DNA of 12,259 nt, taken from positions 1 to 12,259 of the forward strand of contig JBGPIK010000187.1 of the NCBI GenBank assembly GCA_041484845.1, written 5' to 3'. The stretch comes from JBGPIK01 sp041484845. Its GTDB lineage: Bacteria > Desulfobacterota > Binatia > UBA9968. Of the stretch, positions 1 through 6,736 are shown one piece after another. How positions within the stretch are numbered: the first letter of the stretch is position 1; the number at the start of each line of letters is the position of its first letter. The position numbers were made by a program, and so were the translations under genes. The notes under the pieces were generated by a model. That model saw only the letters and a list, made by a program, of their open reading frames with translations, was not told the DNA's origin and searched no databases.

Positions 1-678
1 GTGTACGAAAGTGCTGCGCGGGCAAGCGTGCTAGATCGAGTTTTAGTCGCGACCGACGACCGGCGTGTCGAAGAAACCGTACGCGGTTTTGGCGGCGAAG
101 TCATGATGACATCCAAAAAGCACGCCAGTGGAACGGATCGTTTGGCGGAAGTGGCGCGCAAAATCAAAGCGGATTGGATCGTGAACGTCCAAGGCGATTT
201 GCCGTTTATTCGCGCGCAAACCATCACGCGGGCGGTGCAGCCGCTACGGCGTGATCGTTCGCTTCCCATGGGAACTGTGTGTACGCGGATCTATGAAGAG
301 GAAGAGTGGCGCAACCCCAATGTCGTCAAGGTCATCGCCGATCATCGGGGGTTCGCTCTCTATTTTTCCCGTTCGCCTATTCCTTACGCGCGCACGGACA
401 CCGTAGATCTGAGCGGAACCCAACTGTCGCCCCGTTCCAGAACTCGGCACTGGGGGTTTCGTCATTTGGGCCTATACGTTTATCGCCGCGATTTTCTGCT
501 CAAGTTCGCGCGCTTGCGACCTACGGCCTTGGAGCAAATCGAAAGCCTGGAGCAGTTGCGAGCGTTGGCCTATGGCTACCGTGTTTTCGTGGCGCATGTT
601 GATGAGCGGTCGATTGAAGTCGACACTCCTGAGGATCTGGCGAAAGCGGAAGAATTTCTAAGGCGGACCGAAAACTGA
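1..678 (+). CDS. kdsB: CMP-Kdo synthetase (3-deoxy-manno-octulosonate cytidylyltransferase), 5' partial
   Basis: Activates Kdo with CTP to give CMP-Kdo, the cytoplasmic donor for inner-core lipopolysaccharide. The visible 225 residues match the family from just after its N-terminal nucleotide-binding segment: RVLVATDD (about 13-20), the ASGTDRLAEVA stretch (42-52), NVQGD (62-66), RHWGF.HLGLYVYRRDFLL (about 149-167) and the C-terminal IEVDTPEDLAKAEEFL. Family members are about 245-260 residues, so roughly 30 are missing upstream, including the Arg/Lys-rich nucleotide loop. The GTG at base 1 is therefore probably an internal valine (KdsB proteins read '..VYESA..' here), not a start. The usual QGDEP motif reads QGDLPF, so a normally acidic residue is leucine. 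The gene ends 9 bases before pyrG, whose product supplies its CTP. Identification is firm; the true start lies outside the window. Confidence 0.95.
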   Translation: MYESAARASVLDRVLVATDDRRVEETVRGFGGEVMMTSKKHASGTDRLAEVARKIKADWIVNVQGDLPFIRAQTITRAVQPLRRDRSLPMGTVCTRIYEEEEWRNPNVVKVIADHRGFALYFSRSPIPYARTDTVDLSGTQLSPRSRTRHWGFRHLGLYVYRRDFLLKFARLRPTALEQIESLEQLRALAYGYRVFVAHVDERSIEVDTPEDLAKAEEFLRRTEN

Positions 679-687
679 GAGGAAGCC

Positions 688-2334
688 ATGGCGGGCATAA
701 AGACTAAATTCATTTTTGTCACGGGTGGTGTGGTGTCATCCTTGGGGAAGGGACTGGCCTCAGCCTCGATCGGGGCCTTGATGGAGAGCCGGGGCTTGAA
801 AGTAACGCTGCTCAAGATGGATCCCTATATCAATGTTGATCCCGGTACCATGAGTCCATTTCAGCATGGCGAAGTTTACGTAACCGACGACGGTGCCGAG
901 AGCGATTTGGATTTAGGACATTATGAACGTTACGTTTCCACCACCATGACGAAGATAAACAACTGCACGACCGGTCAGATCTACGAAACCGTCATTGCCA
1001 AGGAACGGCGTGGCGATTACCTCGGCGGAACCGTGCAGGTGATTCCGCACATAACCGATGAAATCAAGCGACGCATCAGTGCCGCCTCCGAAGGTTACGA
1101 TATCGCCATTGGTGAAGTCGGCGGCACCGTGGGTGATATCGAGGGGCTGCCGTTTCTGGAAGCGATTCGCCAATTCGCCTGGGACCGGGGCAGAGAAAAT
1201 GTGCTATATGTGCATTTGACTTTAGTGCCGTACATTGTCGGAGGCGGAGAGTTAAAAACCAAACCGACGCAACACAGCGTGAAAGAGCTCACCGGTTTGG
1301 GAATACAGCCTGATGTTCTTCTGTGTCGCACCGATCGCTTCCTCGACAGAAAAATCAAAACGAAGATTGCGCATTTCTGCAACGTAAAAGAGGAGTCGGT
1401 GATCACCGCCAAGGACGTTGAATGGATCTACGAAGTGCCGCTGGTTTTTCATGAGGAAGGACTCGACGCTCAAATCGTCGAAAAGCTCCATATGTGGACG
1501 GGCGCGCCCAATCTGCAAAGGTGGCAGAAGACCGTTCAAGTGCTGCACAATCCCAAAGCGACGGTCAAAATCGGCGTGGTCGGCAAATATATGAGCCTCA
1601 AGGAATCCTACAAGAGCTTATTCGAGGCCCTAACGCACGGCGGCATAGCCAATGAAGCCAAAGTCGAACTTGAGTGTATCGAAGCGGAAAAGGTCGAAGA
1701 GATCGGCAGTGAAGCCTTACTGAGTTCGGTGGACGGGATTCTGGTGCCGGGCGGCTTCGGCGACCGCGGCAGCGAAGGAAAAATTGAGGCGGTTCGGTAT
1801 GCCCGCGAACGTCAAGTGCCGTTCTTCGGTATATGTCTGGGCATGCAGATGGCGGTTGTTGAATTTGCGCGCAACGTTTGCGGATTGGCAGGGGCCAATT
1901 CGACCGAGTTTGATCCGAACAGTCCTCATCCGGTGATTCATCTGATGGAAACCCAGAAAGACATCGACACCAAGGGCGGAACGATGCGGCTGGGGGCCTA
2001 TCCCTGTGTGTTGCAAGACGACTCGTTGGCTCTGAAGCTTTACGGACGAAAGAAGATTTCGGAGCGTCATCGCCATCGATACGAGTTTAACAACGACTAC
2101 GTGGGCCGGTTAACGCAAAGCGGCGTGGTTCTAAGCGGAATGTCACCCGATGGAAACCTTGTGGAGATTATCGAACTGAAAAATCACCCGTGGTTTCTCG
2201 GCTGCCAGTTCCACCCGGAATTCAAATCGCGCCCGATGGATTGCCATCCGCTATTTAAAGGGTTTATCAAAGCGGCGTTGCAAAATCGGCAAACGCTCAA
2301 GGAAGTTCCACGGATCAAAGTCGCGCGGACATAA
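688..2334 (+). CDS. pyrG: CTP synthase (glutamine-hydrolysing)
   Basis: Makes CTP from UTP, ATP and glutamine in the cytoplasm. At 548 residues it is full length. The N-terminal amidoligase domain (about 1-270) opens with KFIFVTGGVVSSLGKG, carrying the P-loop-like SSLGKG, followed by KMDPYINVDPGTMSP and the EVGGTVGDIE block (143-152). The class I glutamine amidotransferase domain (about 295-535) has the nucleophile Cys383 in GICLGMQ and the catalytic His509/Glu511 pair in CQFHPEF, so both half-reactions look intact. The region normally reading DAYKS is ESYKS, a mild change. A purine-rich GAGGAAG lies just before the ATG. It sits between kdsB and kdsA, a common arrangement that ties CTP supply to CMP-Kdo formation; co-transcription is inferred from the 9- and 16-base gaps. 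Confidence 0.98.
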   Translation: MAGIKTKFIFVTGGVVSSLGKGLASASIGALMESRGLKVTLLKMDPYINVDPGTMSPFQHGEVYVTDDGAESDLDLGHYERYVSTTMTKINNCTTGQIYETVIAKERRGDYLGGTVQVIPHITDEIKRRISAASEGYDIAIGEVGGTVGDIEGLPFLEAIRQFAWDRGRENVLYVHLTLVPYIVGGGELKTKPTQHSVKELTGLGIQPDVLLCRTDRFLDRKIKTKIAHFCNVKEESVITAKDVEWIYEVPLVFHEEGLDAQIVEKLHMWTGAPNLQRWQKTVQVLHNPKATVKIGVVGKYMSLKESYKSLFEALTHGGIANEAKVELECIEAEKVEEIGSEALLSSVDGILVPGGFGDRGSEGKIEAVRYARERQVPFFGICLGMQMAVVEFARNVCGLAGANSTEFDPNSPHPVIHLMETQKDIDTKGGTMRLGAYPCVLQDDSLALKLYGRKKISERHRHRYEFNNDYVGRLTQSGVVLSGMSPDGNLVEIIELKNHPWFLGCQFHPEFKSRPMDCHPLFKGFIKAALQNRQTLKEVPRIKVART

Positions 2335-2350
2335 GGTTTTTTCCGTTAAG

Positions 2351-3175
2351 ATGGCGACCAGGAAAGTCACGCTTGGCAGCATTGAAATCGGCGCGGGAAA
2401 ACCGCTAGCGGTGATTGCCGGCCCCTGTGTGATTGAAAGCCGGGAAGCGGCATTGAGACACGCCGAACGACTCAAGGAAATCACGGATCGAGTCGGCGCG
2501 CCCTACATCTTCAAAGCATCCTATGACAAAGCCAACCGCTCGGCTATTCATTCCTATCGCGGGCCGGGCCTGGATAAGGGGCTGGAAATTCTCGCCGAGG
2601 TCAAGAAAAAAGTTGGCGTATACATTCTTACCGACGTGCATGAATCCGACCAGGTGCCAGCCGTGGCCGAAGTCGCCGATATTTTACAGATCCCGGCATT
2701 TCTGTGCCGACAAACCGATTTTGTGATCGCCGTAGCGAAATCAGGCAAAGTCGTTAACGTCAAAAAGGGCCAATTCCTCGCGCCCTGGGACATGCGCAAC
2801 GTCGTAGAGAAGATTCTCTCCACAGGAAACGATCAGGTGCTTCTAACCGAGCGCGGGGTTTCTTTTGGCTACAACAATCTCGTTGCCGATATGCGCTCGC
2901 TGGTGATCATGCGGGAGCTAGGGTTTCCGGTGGTGTTTGATGCCACCCACAGCTTGCAATTGCCGGGAGGACTCGGCCATGCTTCCGGTGGCGAGCGCGA
3001 GTACATCCCCGCGCTGGCGCGCGCCGGCGTGGCTGCGGGAATCGATGCGCTTTTTATGGAGGTCCACGAAGATCCGGATCATGCCCTGAGCGACGGTCCG
3101 AACTCTTTGGCGCTGAAAGAATTCGAAGGATTACTCCGAATCGTCAAGGACATCGACGCGATTGTGAAGAGGTAA
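2351..3175 (+). CDS. kdsA: Kdo-8-phosphate synthase, metal-dependent type
   Basis: Condenses arabinose-5-phosphate with phosphoenolpyruvate to give Kdo-8-phosphate in the cytoplasm. The 274-residue TIM-barrel protein is full length and carries FKASYDKANRSS-like (here FKASYDKANRSAIHSYRGPG, 54-73), LTDVHE (93-98), NVKKGQF (136-142) and SFGYNNL (171-177). Cys26 in AGPCVIES takes the place of the asparagine in the metal-independent E. coli enzyme. His200 (DATHS), Glu237 (FMEVH) and Asp248 (LSDGP) are the other expected metal ligands, so this should be a divalent-metal-dependent enzyme like that of Aquifex. The QLPGG loop (203-207) fits the same class. The ATG follows pyrG by 16 bases with only a weak ribosome site. 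KdsD, encoded next, makes its sugar substrate. Confidence 0.97.
   Translation: MATRKVTLGSIEIGAGKPLAVIAGPCVIESREAALRHAERLKEITDRVGAPYIFKASYDKANRSAIHSYRGPGLDKGLEILAEVKKKVGVYILTDVHESDQVPAVAEVADILQIPAFLCRQTDFVIAVAKSGKVVNVKKGQFLAPWDMRNVVEKILSTGNDQVLLTERGVSFGYNNLVADMRSLVIMRELGFPVVFDATHSLQLPGGLGHASGGEREYIPALARAGVAAGIDALFMEVHEDPDHALSDGPNSLALKEFEGLLRIVKDIDAIVKR
3167..3172 (+). promoter_or_regulatory. Ribosome binding site supporting the GTG start of kdsD
   Basis: AAGAGG at the very end of kdsA is spaced 10 bases from the GTG at 3183 but 19 from the in-frame ATG at 3192, which favours the GTG as the translation start. Confidence 0.5.
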
Positions 3176-3182
3176 TTCAGCA

Positions 3183-4157
3183 GTGAGTGAAATGAGCATT
3201 CTACAGCGTGCACGGGACGTTCTGAATATCGAAATCAAGGGCGTCTCCGCGCTGATCGAGCGGCTCGATGAAAATTTTATCCGAGCCGTGGAATTGATCC
3301 ATCATTGCCGCGGCAAGATTGTGGTCACCGGGTTGGGGAAGTCGGGATTGATCTGCCGTAAAATTGCCGCAACCTTATCCAGCACTGGCACGCCCGCGTT
3401 CTTTCTTCACCCGGCGGACGGGATCCACGGGGACCTTGGAATGGTCGTGAGAGACGATATCGTCCTGGCCGTTTCCAATAGCGGGGAGACCGAGGAACTT
3501 TTGAAGCTGCTACCCCATTTCAAATTGCATAGTCTCAAGTTGATCGTCATGACGGGAAAGCCGGATTCGACTCTGGCAAAAGCCGGTGACGTAGTCTTGA
3601 ACGTAGGCGTCGCAGAGGAAGCCTGCCCGCTCGGTTTAGCGCCAACCGCAAGCACGACGGCGGCCTTGGTCATCGGGGATGCCTTGGCGGTTGTTCTACT
3701 CGAGAAGAAAGGGTTTAAGGAAGAAGACTTCGCGATTCGTCATCCGGGCGGAGTTTTGGGCCGAAAACTCTTGCTGCGGGTAGAAGACTTGCTGCATGGC
3801 GGTGATCGGCTTCCGCTGGTTGGCGAAGAGGTTCCGATGAAAGAAGCGCTTTTCGAAATTACCTCGAAACGATTAGGAGTAACCGGCGTCATCGATGCCA
3901 AAGGCGATCTCACGGGTATTATTACCGACGGCGATTTGAGGCGAGGCCTGGAGCGTCAGGGAGATATTTTTAGGCTTCAGGCGAAAGACTTGATGACCCG
4001 TGATCCGAAGACCATCACTGCCGATAGGTTGGCAGCGGAAGCGGTCGCGATCATGAAACAGCATACCATCACATCGCTATTTGTTTTGGAGAATGGCGGG
4101 CGAAAACCGTTGGGTGTCGTCCATCTTCATGACCTGGTGAAAGCGGGCATTTTTTGA
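3183..4157 (+). CDS. kdsD: Arabinose-5-phosphate isomerase (SIS plus two CBS domains)
   Basis: Interconverts ribulose-5-phosphate and arabinose-5-phosphate, the first committed step towards Kdo. The 324-residue protein has the KdsD/KpsF layout: a sugar isomerase (SIS) domain at about 35-175, then two CBS domains (about 205-262 and 268-322). By alignment with the E. coli enzyme, the catalytic and structural residues Lys53 (GLGKSG), Glu105 (SNSGETEE), Glu146 (VAEEACPLG) and His187 (RHPGG) are all kept. I prefer the GTG start at 3183 because an AGAGG sequence lies about 10 bases upstream; an in-frame ATG at 3192 is the alternative and would shorten the protein by three residues. It follows kdsA by 7 bases and precedes kdsC by 7, so the isomerase, synthase and phosphatase are encoded consecutively. 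Confidence 0.97.
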   Translation: MSEMSILQRARDVLNIEIKGVSALIERLDENFIRAVELIHHCRGKIVVTGLGKSGLICRKIAATLSSTGTPAFFLHPADGIHGDLGMVVRDDIVLAVSNSGETEELLKLLPHFKLHSLKLIVMTGKPDSTLAKAGDVVLNVGVAEEACPLGLAPTASTTAALVIGDALAVVLLEKKGFKEEDFAIRHPGGVLGRKLLLRVEDLLHGGDRLPLVGEEVPMKEALFEITSKRLGVTGVIDAKGDLTGIITDGDLRRGLERQGDIFRLQAKDLMTRDPKTITADRLAAEAVAIMKQHTITSLFVLENGGRKPLGVVHLHDLVKAGIF

Positions 4158-4164
4158 TCTTTCC

Positions 4165-4695
4165 GTGAAAGTCATCTCGGCGGCCTTACGCAAGAAGGCC
4201 CGAAAAATTAAATTCCTGTTGCTCGACGTAGATGGCGTGCTTACCGACGGCGGCATCTATATCGACGATCGCGGCATTGAGACCAAGCGTTTCGACGTGC
4301 GTGACGGCCAAGGAATTACACTGCTGCGACGGGCCGGCATTGAAGTCGGATTTATGACTGGCCGGTCCTCAAACATAGTGCGCGTCCGCGCCAGAGAATT
4401 GGGCGTGCGCATCATCCATCAAGGGGTACGGAATAAGGCCGAGGCGTACCGACGTATCAAGCAAAAGAACCGCCTTGAGGATGAATCCGTAGCGTATGTC
4501 GGAGATGACATTGCCGATGTTCCGATTCTGCGACGAGCCGGGCTGGCGATCGTCGTGCGAGACGCATGGGATGGGGTTAGGCCGTACGCTGACTATGTCG
4601 CTCAAGCTGACGGCGGTCGGGGGGCGGTCAGAGAGGTTTGCGAGCTTTTATTAAAGGCTCAAAATTTGTGGAAAGATCTCACAAAGCCTTGTTAA
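4165..4695 (+). CDS. kdsC: Kdo-8-phosphate phosphatase (HAD family, KdsC type)
   Basis: Removes phosphate from Kdo-8-phosphate to release Kdo. The 176-residue protein is a small, cap-less HAD phosphatase of the usual KdsC length. Motif I is LDVDGVLTDG, with nucleophile Asp21 and general acid Asp23; motif II Thr65 is in FMTGRSS; Lys91 lies in GVRNKAEA; motif IV is VGDDIADVPIL with Asp114, Asp115 and Asp118. The start is GTG at 4165, seven bases after the kdsD stop, giving an N-terminus (ALRKKARKIKFLLLDVDG) like those of other members. No clear ribosome site is seen, so coupling to kdsD is likely. It is the last gene before the 107-base gap that separates Kdo synthesis from lptC. Confidence 0.96.
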   Translation: MKVISAALRKKARKIKFLLLDVDGVLTDGGIYIDDRGIETKRFDVRDGQGITLLRRAGIEVGFMTGRSSNIVRVRARELGVRIIHQGVRNKAEAYRRIKQKNRLEDESVAYVGDDIADVPILRRAGLAIVVRDAWDGVRPYADYVAQADGGRGAVREVCELLLKAQNLWKDLTKPC

Positions 4696-4750
4696 TTCGC
4701 ATTAACTTAGCCAGCGCGATACGCCCATAGAGCAATTTTCATGCCTATTT

Positions 4751-4771
4751 TCTTTACATAGTCTGTAAAGA
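4751..4771. promoter_or_regulatory. Perfect inverted repeat, possible operator before lptC
   Basis: Eight-base arms TCTTTACA (4751-4758) and TGTAAAGA (4764-4771) flank a five-base centre TAGTC, forming a perfect dyad in the only sizeable intergenic gap of the Kdo/lpt cluster. It is AT-rich and not followed by a T-run, so a protein-binding operator is more likely than a terminator. The left arm contains the candidate -35 element TTTACA. No regulator can be named from the sequence. Confidence 0.5.
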
Positions 4772-4781
4772 GTGGTACTTT
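4753..4781 (+). promoter_or_regulatory. Candidate housekeeping promoter for lptCAB-rpoN
   Basis: TTTACA (4753-4758, five of six matches to TTGACA) is followed after 17 bases by TACTTT (4776-4781). The latter is a poor -10 by itself, but it is preceded by TG at 4773-4774, giving an extended -10 arrangement TGnTACTTT. Transcription would start about 4788, leaving a leader of some 15 bases before the lptC ATG at 4803. In E. coli an internal promoter region also precedes the lptCAB part of the homologous cluster, which makes the position sensible. Prediction by eye only. Confidence 0.4.
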
Positions 4782-4802
4782 TGCAGCTTAACGATAGACA
4801 AT

Positions 4803-5432
4803 ATGCGCAAAGCTAGAAGACTTATACTATTGCTGGCTATTGTTCTTTCCCTGGGTGGGGTGGGGTACAAAGTAGCTGAAACGGTAATTGCCAATAAAAT
4901 GAGGGCGATTAGAAGGAATCCCCTCGAGCTATTGGACTATCTTCCGGAATCAGCGCTGCATATTAAGGACTTTCATCGGGCAAAGATAGAGGATGGGCGA
5001 AAGGTTTGGGAAATTTTCGGCGATGAGGCTAATTATTACAAAGAACAAAAGGAAGCTGTCGTTAAGAAACCGCGCTTTTATTTTTACGATAAGAAGGACG
5101 AGACCGCTGAAATAACCGGCGAGGTGGCGCGCATTTACCTCAATGAAAAAGAGCTCGACAAAATGGAGATTCAAGGGGGCATCCAGGTCAAATTTCAGGG
5201 TTATGTTTTGAAATCTGAAGAAGCCATTTATTTGGCCGCCAAAGATCAGATCGTGCTACCGAGCAGAGCGGTTTTAATTAGTGAAGGTATCGAATTGGAA
5301 GGGTCGAGTATGGAGGTTGAGTTGCAAGATAAGAAAGTTCGCTTGCTGCGCAATGTTAAGACGAAGCTCGAACCCGAAAAGCTTGCAAAAAAAGAAAAAA
5401 CGTCTAAACCGAGCCAGGTCGTCGGGGGATAA
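4803..5432 (+). CDS. lptC: Lipopolysaccharide export protein LptC
   Basis: Bitopic inner-membrane protein that passes lipopolysaccharide from the LptB2FG transporter to periplasmic LptA. The 209 residues begin with a short basic tail (RKARR) and one membrane segment (about 6-28, RLILLLAIVLSLGGVGYKVA). A periplasmic beta-rich LptC/YrbK-type domain follows (about 55-190), with the alternating pattern seen in IKDFHRAKIEDGRKVWEIFGDEANY and the later YLNEKELDKMEIQGGI.VKF. The C-terminus ends in a lysine-rich tail. LptC proteins are poorly conserved in sequence, so the call rests on size, topology and position directly before lptA and lptB. Translation starts at ATG 4803 without an obvious ribosome site. 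The TAA stop touches the lptA ATG (TAAATG). By eye this gene is more AT-rich than its neighbours. Confidence 0.88.
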   Translation: MRKARRLILLLAIVLSLGGVGYKVAETVIANKMRAIRRNPLELLDYLPESALHIKDFHRAKIEDGRKVWEIFGDEANYYKEQKEAVVKKPRFYFYDKKDETAEITGEVARIYLNEKELDKMEIQGGIQVKFQGYVLKSEEAIYLAAKDQIVLPSRAVLISEGIELEGSSMEVELQDKKVRLLRNVKTKLEPEKLAKKEKTSKPSQVVGG

Positions 5433-6008
5433 ATGCACAATTCAGTACTGGCCCTGCTAGTTCTAATCGTTTCTATCGTGATTGGGGGGCGGGGCGTTTT
5501 CGCTGCCGATAATGATTTGGCGGCAAAGGGAGAGGCGAAAAAGGCCGGTGGCGCATCGACCTTTGAGTTCAATAAGAAGGATCCGATATATATAACGGCT
5601 GACTGGATGGAGGTCGACCAAAAAAAAAACACCATAACCTATAAAGGTCGGGTGGTGACCGTCCAGGCCGAAATGACCATGAGGAGCGAAACGTTAGTGG
5701 CATACTACGATCCGGAAATGAAGCAAATGAAACAAATCATCGCCGAGGGGAAAGTAAATGCCACTCAAGGTAATCGCGTCGCAACGGGCGAAAAAGCGGT
5801 TTTCGACGACAAAACCAAGACGGTAACTCTGACCGGCAACCCGGTGATGCGGCAAGGCAATAGCCAAGTATCAGGTACTCGGGTAATCTATTACATGGAC
5901 CAGGATCGGGCGATTGCCGAAAGCGACGGTAAAGTCCGCGTCAAAGCGACCATTTTTCCGGAAGATCTGCAGAACCAAAACAAGGAAGACAGCGCCGCGG
6001 TCAAATAG
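5433..6008 (+). CDS. lptA: Periplasmic lipopolysaccharide transport protein LptA (OstA family)
   Basis: Forms the periplasmic bridge that carries lipopolysaccharide from LptC to outer-membrane LptD. The 191-residue protein starts with a likely Sec signal peptide (hydrophobic 4-19, with a possible cut after VFA about residue 24). A single OstA-like jellyroll domain follows (about 45-165), with the family phrases PIYITADWMEVDQ, TYKGRVVTVQ, IIAEGKVNATQG and ATGEKAVFDDKTKTVTLTGNP. The start ATG abuts the lptC stop, so translation is probably coupled. A run of ten A residues (5620-5629) codes for the Gln-Lys-Lys-Asn stretch just after MEVD and is a possible slippage or sequencing-error site, but the frame is open through it. 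Three bases separate its stop from the lptB ATG. Confidence 0.94.
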   Translation: MHNSVLALLVLIVSIVIGGRGVFAADNDLAAKGEAKKAGGASTFEFNKKDPIYITADWMEVDQKKNTITYKGRVVTVQAEMTMRSETLVAYYDPEMKQMKQIIAEGKVNATQGNRVATGEKAVFDDKTKTVTLTGNPVMRQGNSQVSGTRVIYYMDQDRAIAESDGKVRVKATIFPEDLQNQNKEDSAAVK

Positions 6009-6011
6009 AAG

Positions 6012-6734
6012 ATGAGCGTTCTCAAGGTGGTGGGGGTTGCAAAGTCGTATAATGGTCGTCGCGTCGTCAATGGCATTGACGTGGAAGTTACAGGCGGGGA
6101 AATCGTCGGTTTGCTCGGTCCGAACGGTGCTGGAAAAACGACCACATTTTATATGATGGTGGGATTGGTTCAACCGGAACAAGGGAAGGTGATTTTAAAC
6201 GGTGAAGACCTGACCAGCGCGCCTATTTATAAAAGAGCGCGCGCCGGCATTAGCTATTTGCCCCAGGAATCATCCGTGTTTCGTCGCCTGACCGTGGCGA
6301 ATAATCTGTTCGCGATCTTACAGACTCTGGATTTGAGCACCGAAGAGCAAAAAGAGCGAGCCCAATCGCTGATGAATATGCTTGGCATCAGCCATTTAGC
6401 CGATCATATGGCTTTTACTCTTTCCGGCGGCGAACGGCGGCGGGTGGAAATCGCTCGAGCTCTGGTTCTCTCACCTTATTTTCTTTTGCTGGATGAGCCT
6501 TTTACCGGCGTGGACCCGATTGCCGTCGCCGAGATCCAGAAGATCGTTCGGAGGCTGGTCAAGAGCGGAATTGGGGTTTTAATCACGGATCATAACGTGC
6601 GTGAGACCTTGGGAATCTGTGACCGGGCGTACATCGTGAACGAAGGGAACATTTTGGAAGAGGGGACGCCGGACAAAATTGCCTCGAGCGCGCAAGCGCG
6701 GAAATTCTATTTAGGAGAAGGTTTTAAGTTCTAA
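6012..6734 (+). CDS. lptB: Lipopolysaccharide export ABC transporter ATPase LptB
   Basis: ATPase that powers extraction of lipopolysaccharide from the inner membrane as the LptB dimer of LptB2FG. The 240 residues are full length: Walker A GPNGAGKT (36-43), Q-loop Gln85 in YLPQE, signature LSGGERRRVEIARAL (137-151), Walker B FLLLDEP (157-163), D-loop GVDP and switch His194 in ITDHNVRETL. The SVFRRLTVANNL stretch and the C-terminal YLGEGFKF are typical of LptB rather than of other ABC ATPases. LptF and LptG, its membrane partners, are not in the window, as is usual for this cluster. Two bases separate it from rpoN, so lptB and rpoN are probably cotranscribed. Confidence 0.98.
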   Translation: MSVLKVVGVAKSYNGRRVVNGIDVEVTGGEIVGLLGPNGAGKTTTFYMMVGLVQPEQGKVILNGEDLTSAPIYKRARAGISYLPQESSVFRRLTVANNLFAILQTLDLSTEEQKERAQSLMNMLGISHLADHMAFTLSGGERRRVEIARALVLSPYFLLLDEPFTGVDPIAVAEIQKIVRRLVKSGIGVLITDHNVRETLGICDRAYIVNEGNILEEGTPDKIASSAQARKFYLGEGFKF

Positions 6735-6736
6735 CA

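Noticed and set aside
1..3. GTG as the start codon of kdsB
   Set aside because: The first residues already match the KdsB region about 30 residues into the protein, so this is most likely an internal valine in a gene cut by the window edge.
4654..4690. Terminator hairpin at the end of kdsC (AAGGCT with AGCCTT)
   Set aside because: The six-base arms enclose a 25-base loop inside the coding region and are not followed by a T-run.
4751..4771. Inverted repeat before lptC as a rho-independent terminator
   Set aside because: The stem is AT-rich and weak and no T-run follows; an operator is the better reading.
4773..4785. Sigma-54 (-24/-12) promoter before lptC: TGGTAC followed by TTTGC
   Set aside because: The GG and GC dinucleotides are separated by 7 bases instead of the required 10, so it cannot be a normal sigma-54 site despite the familiar-looking letters.
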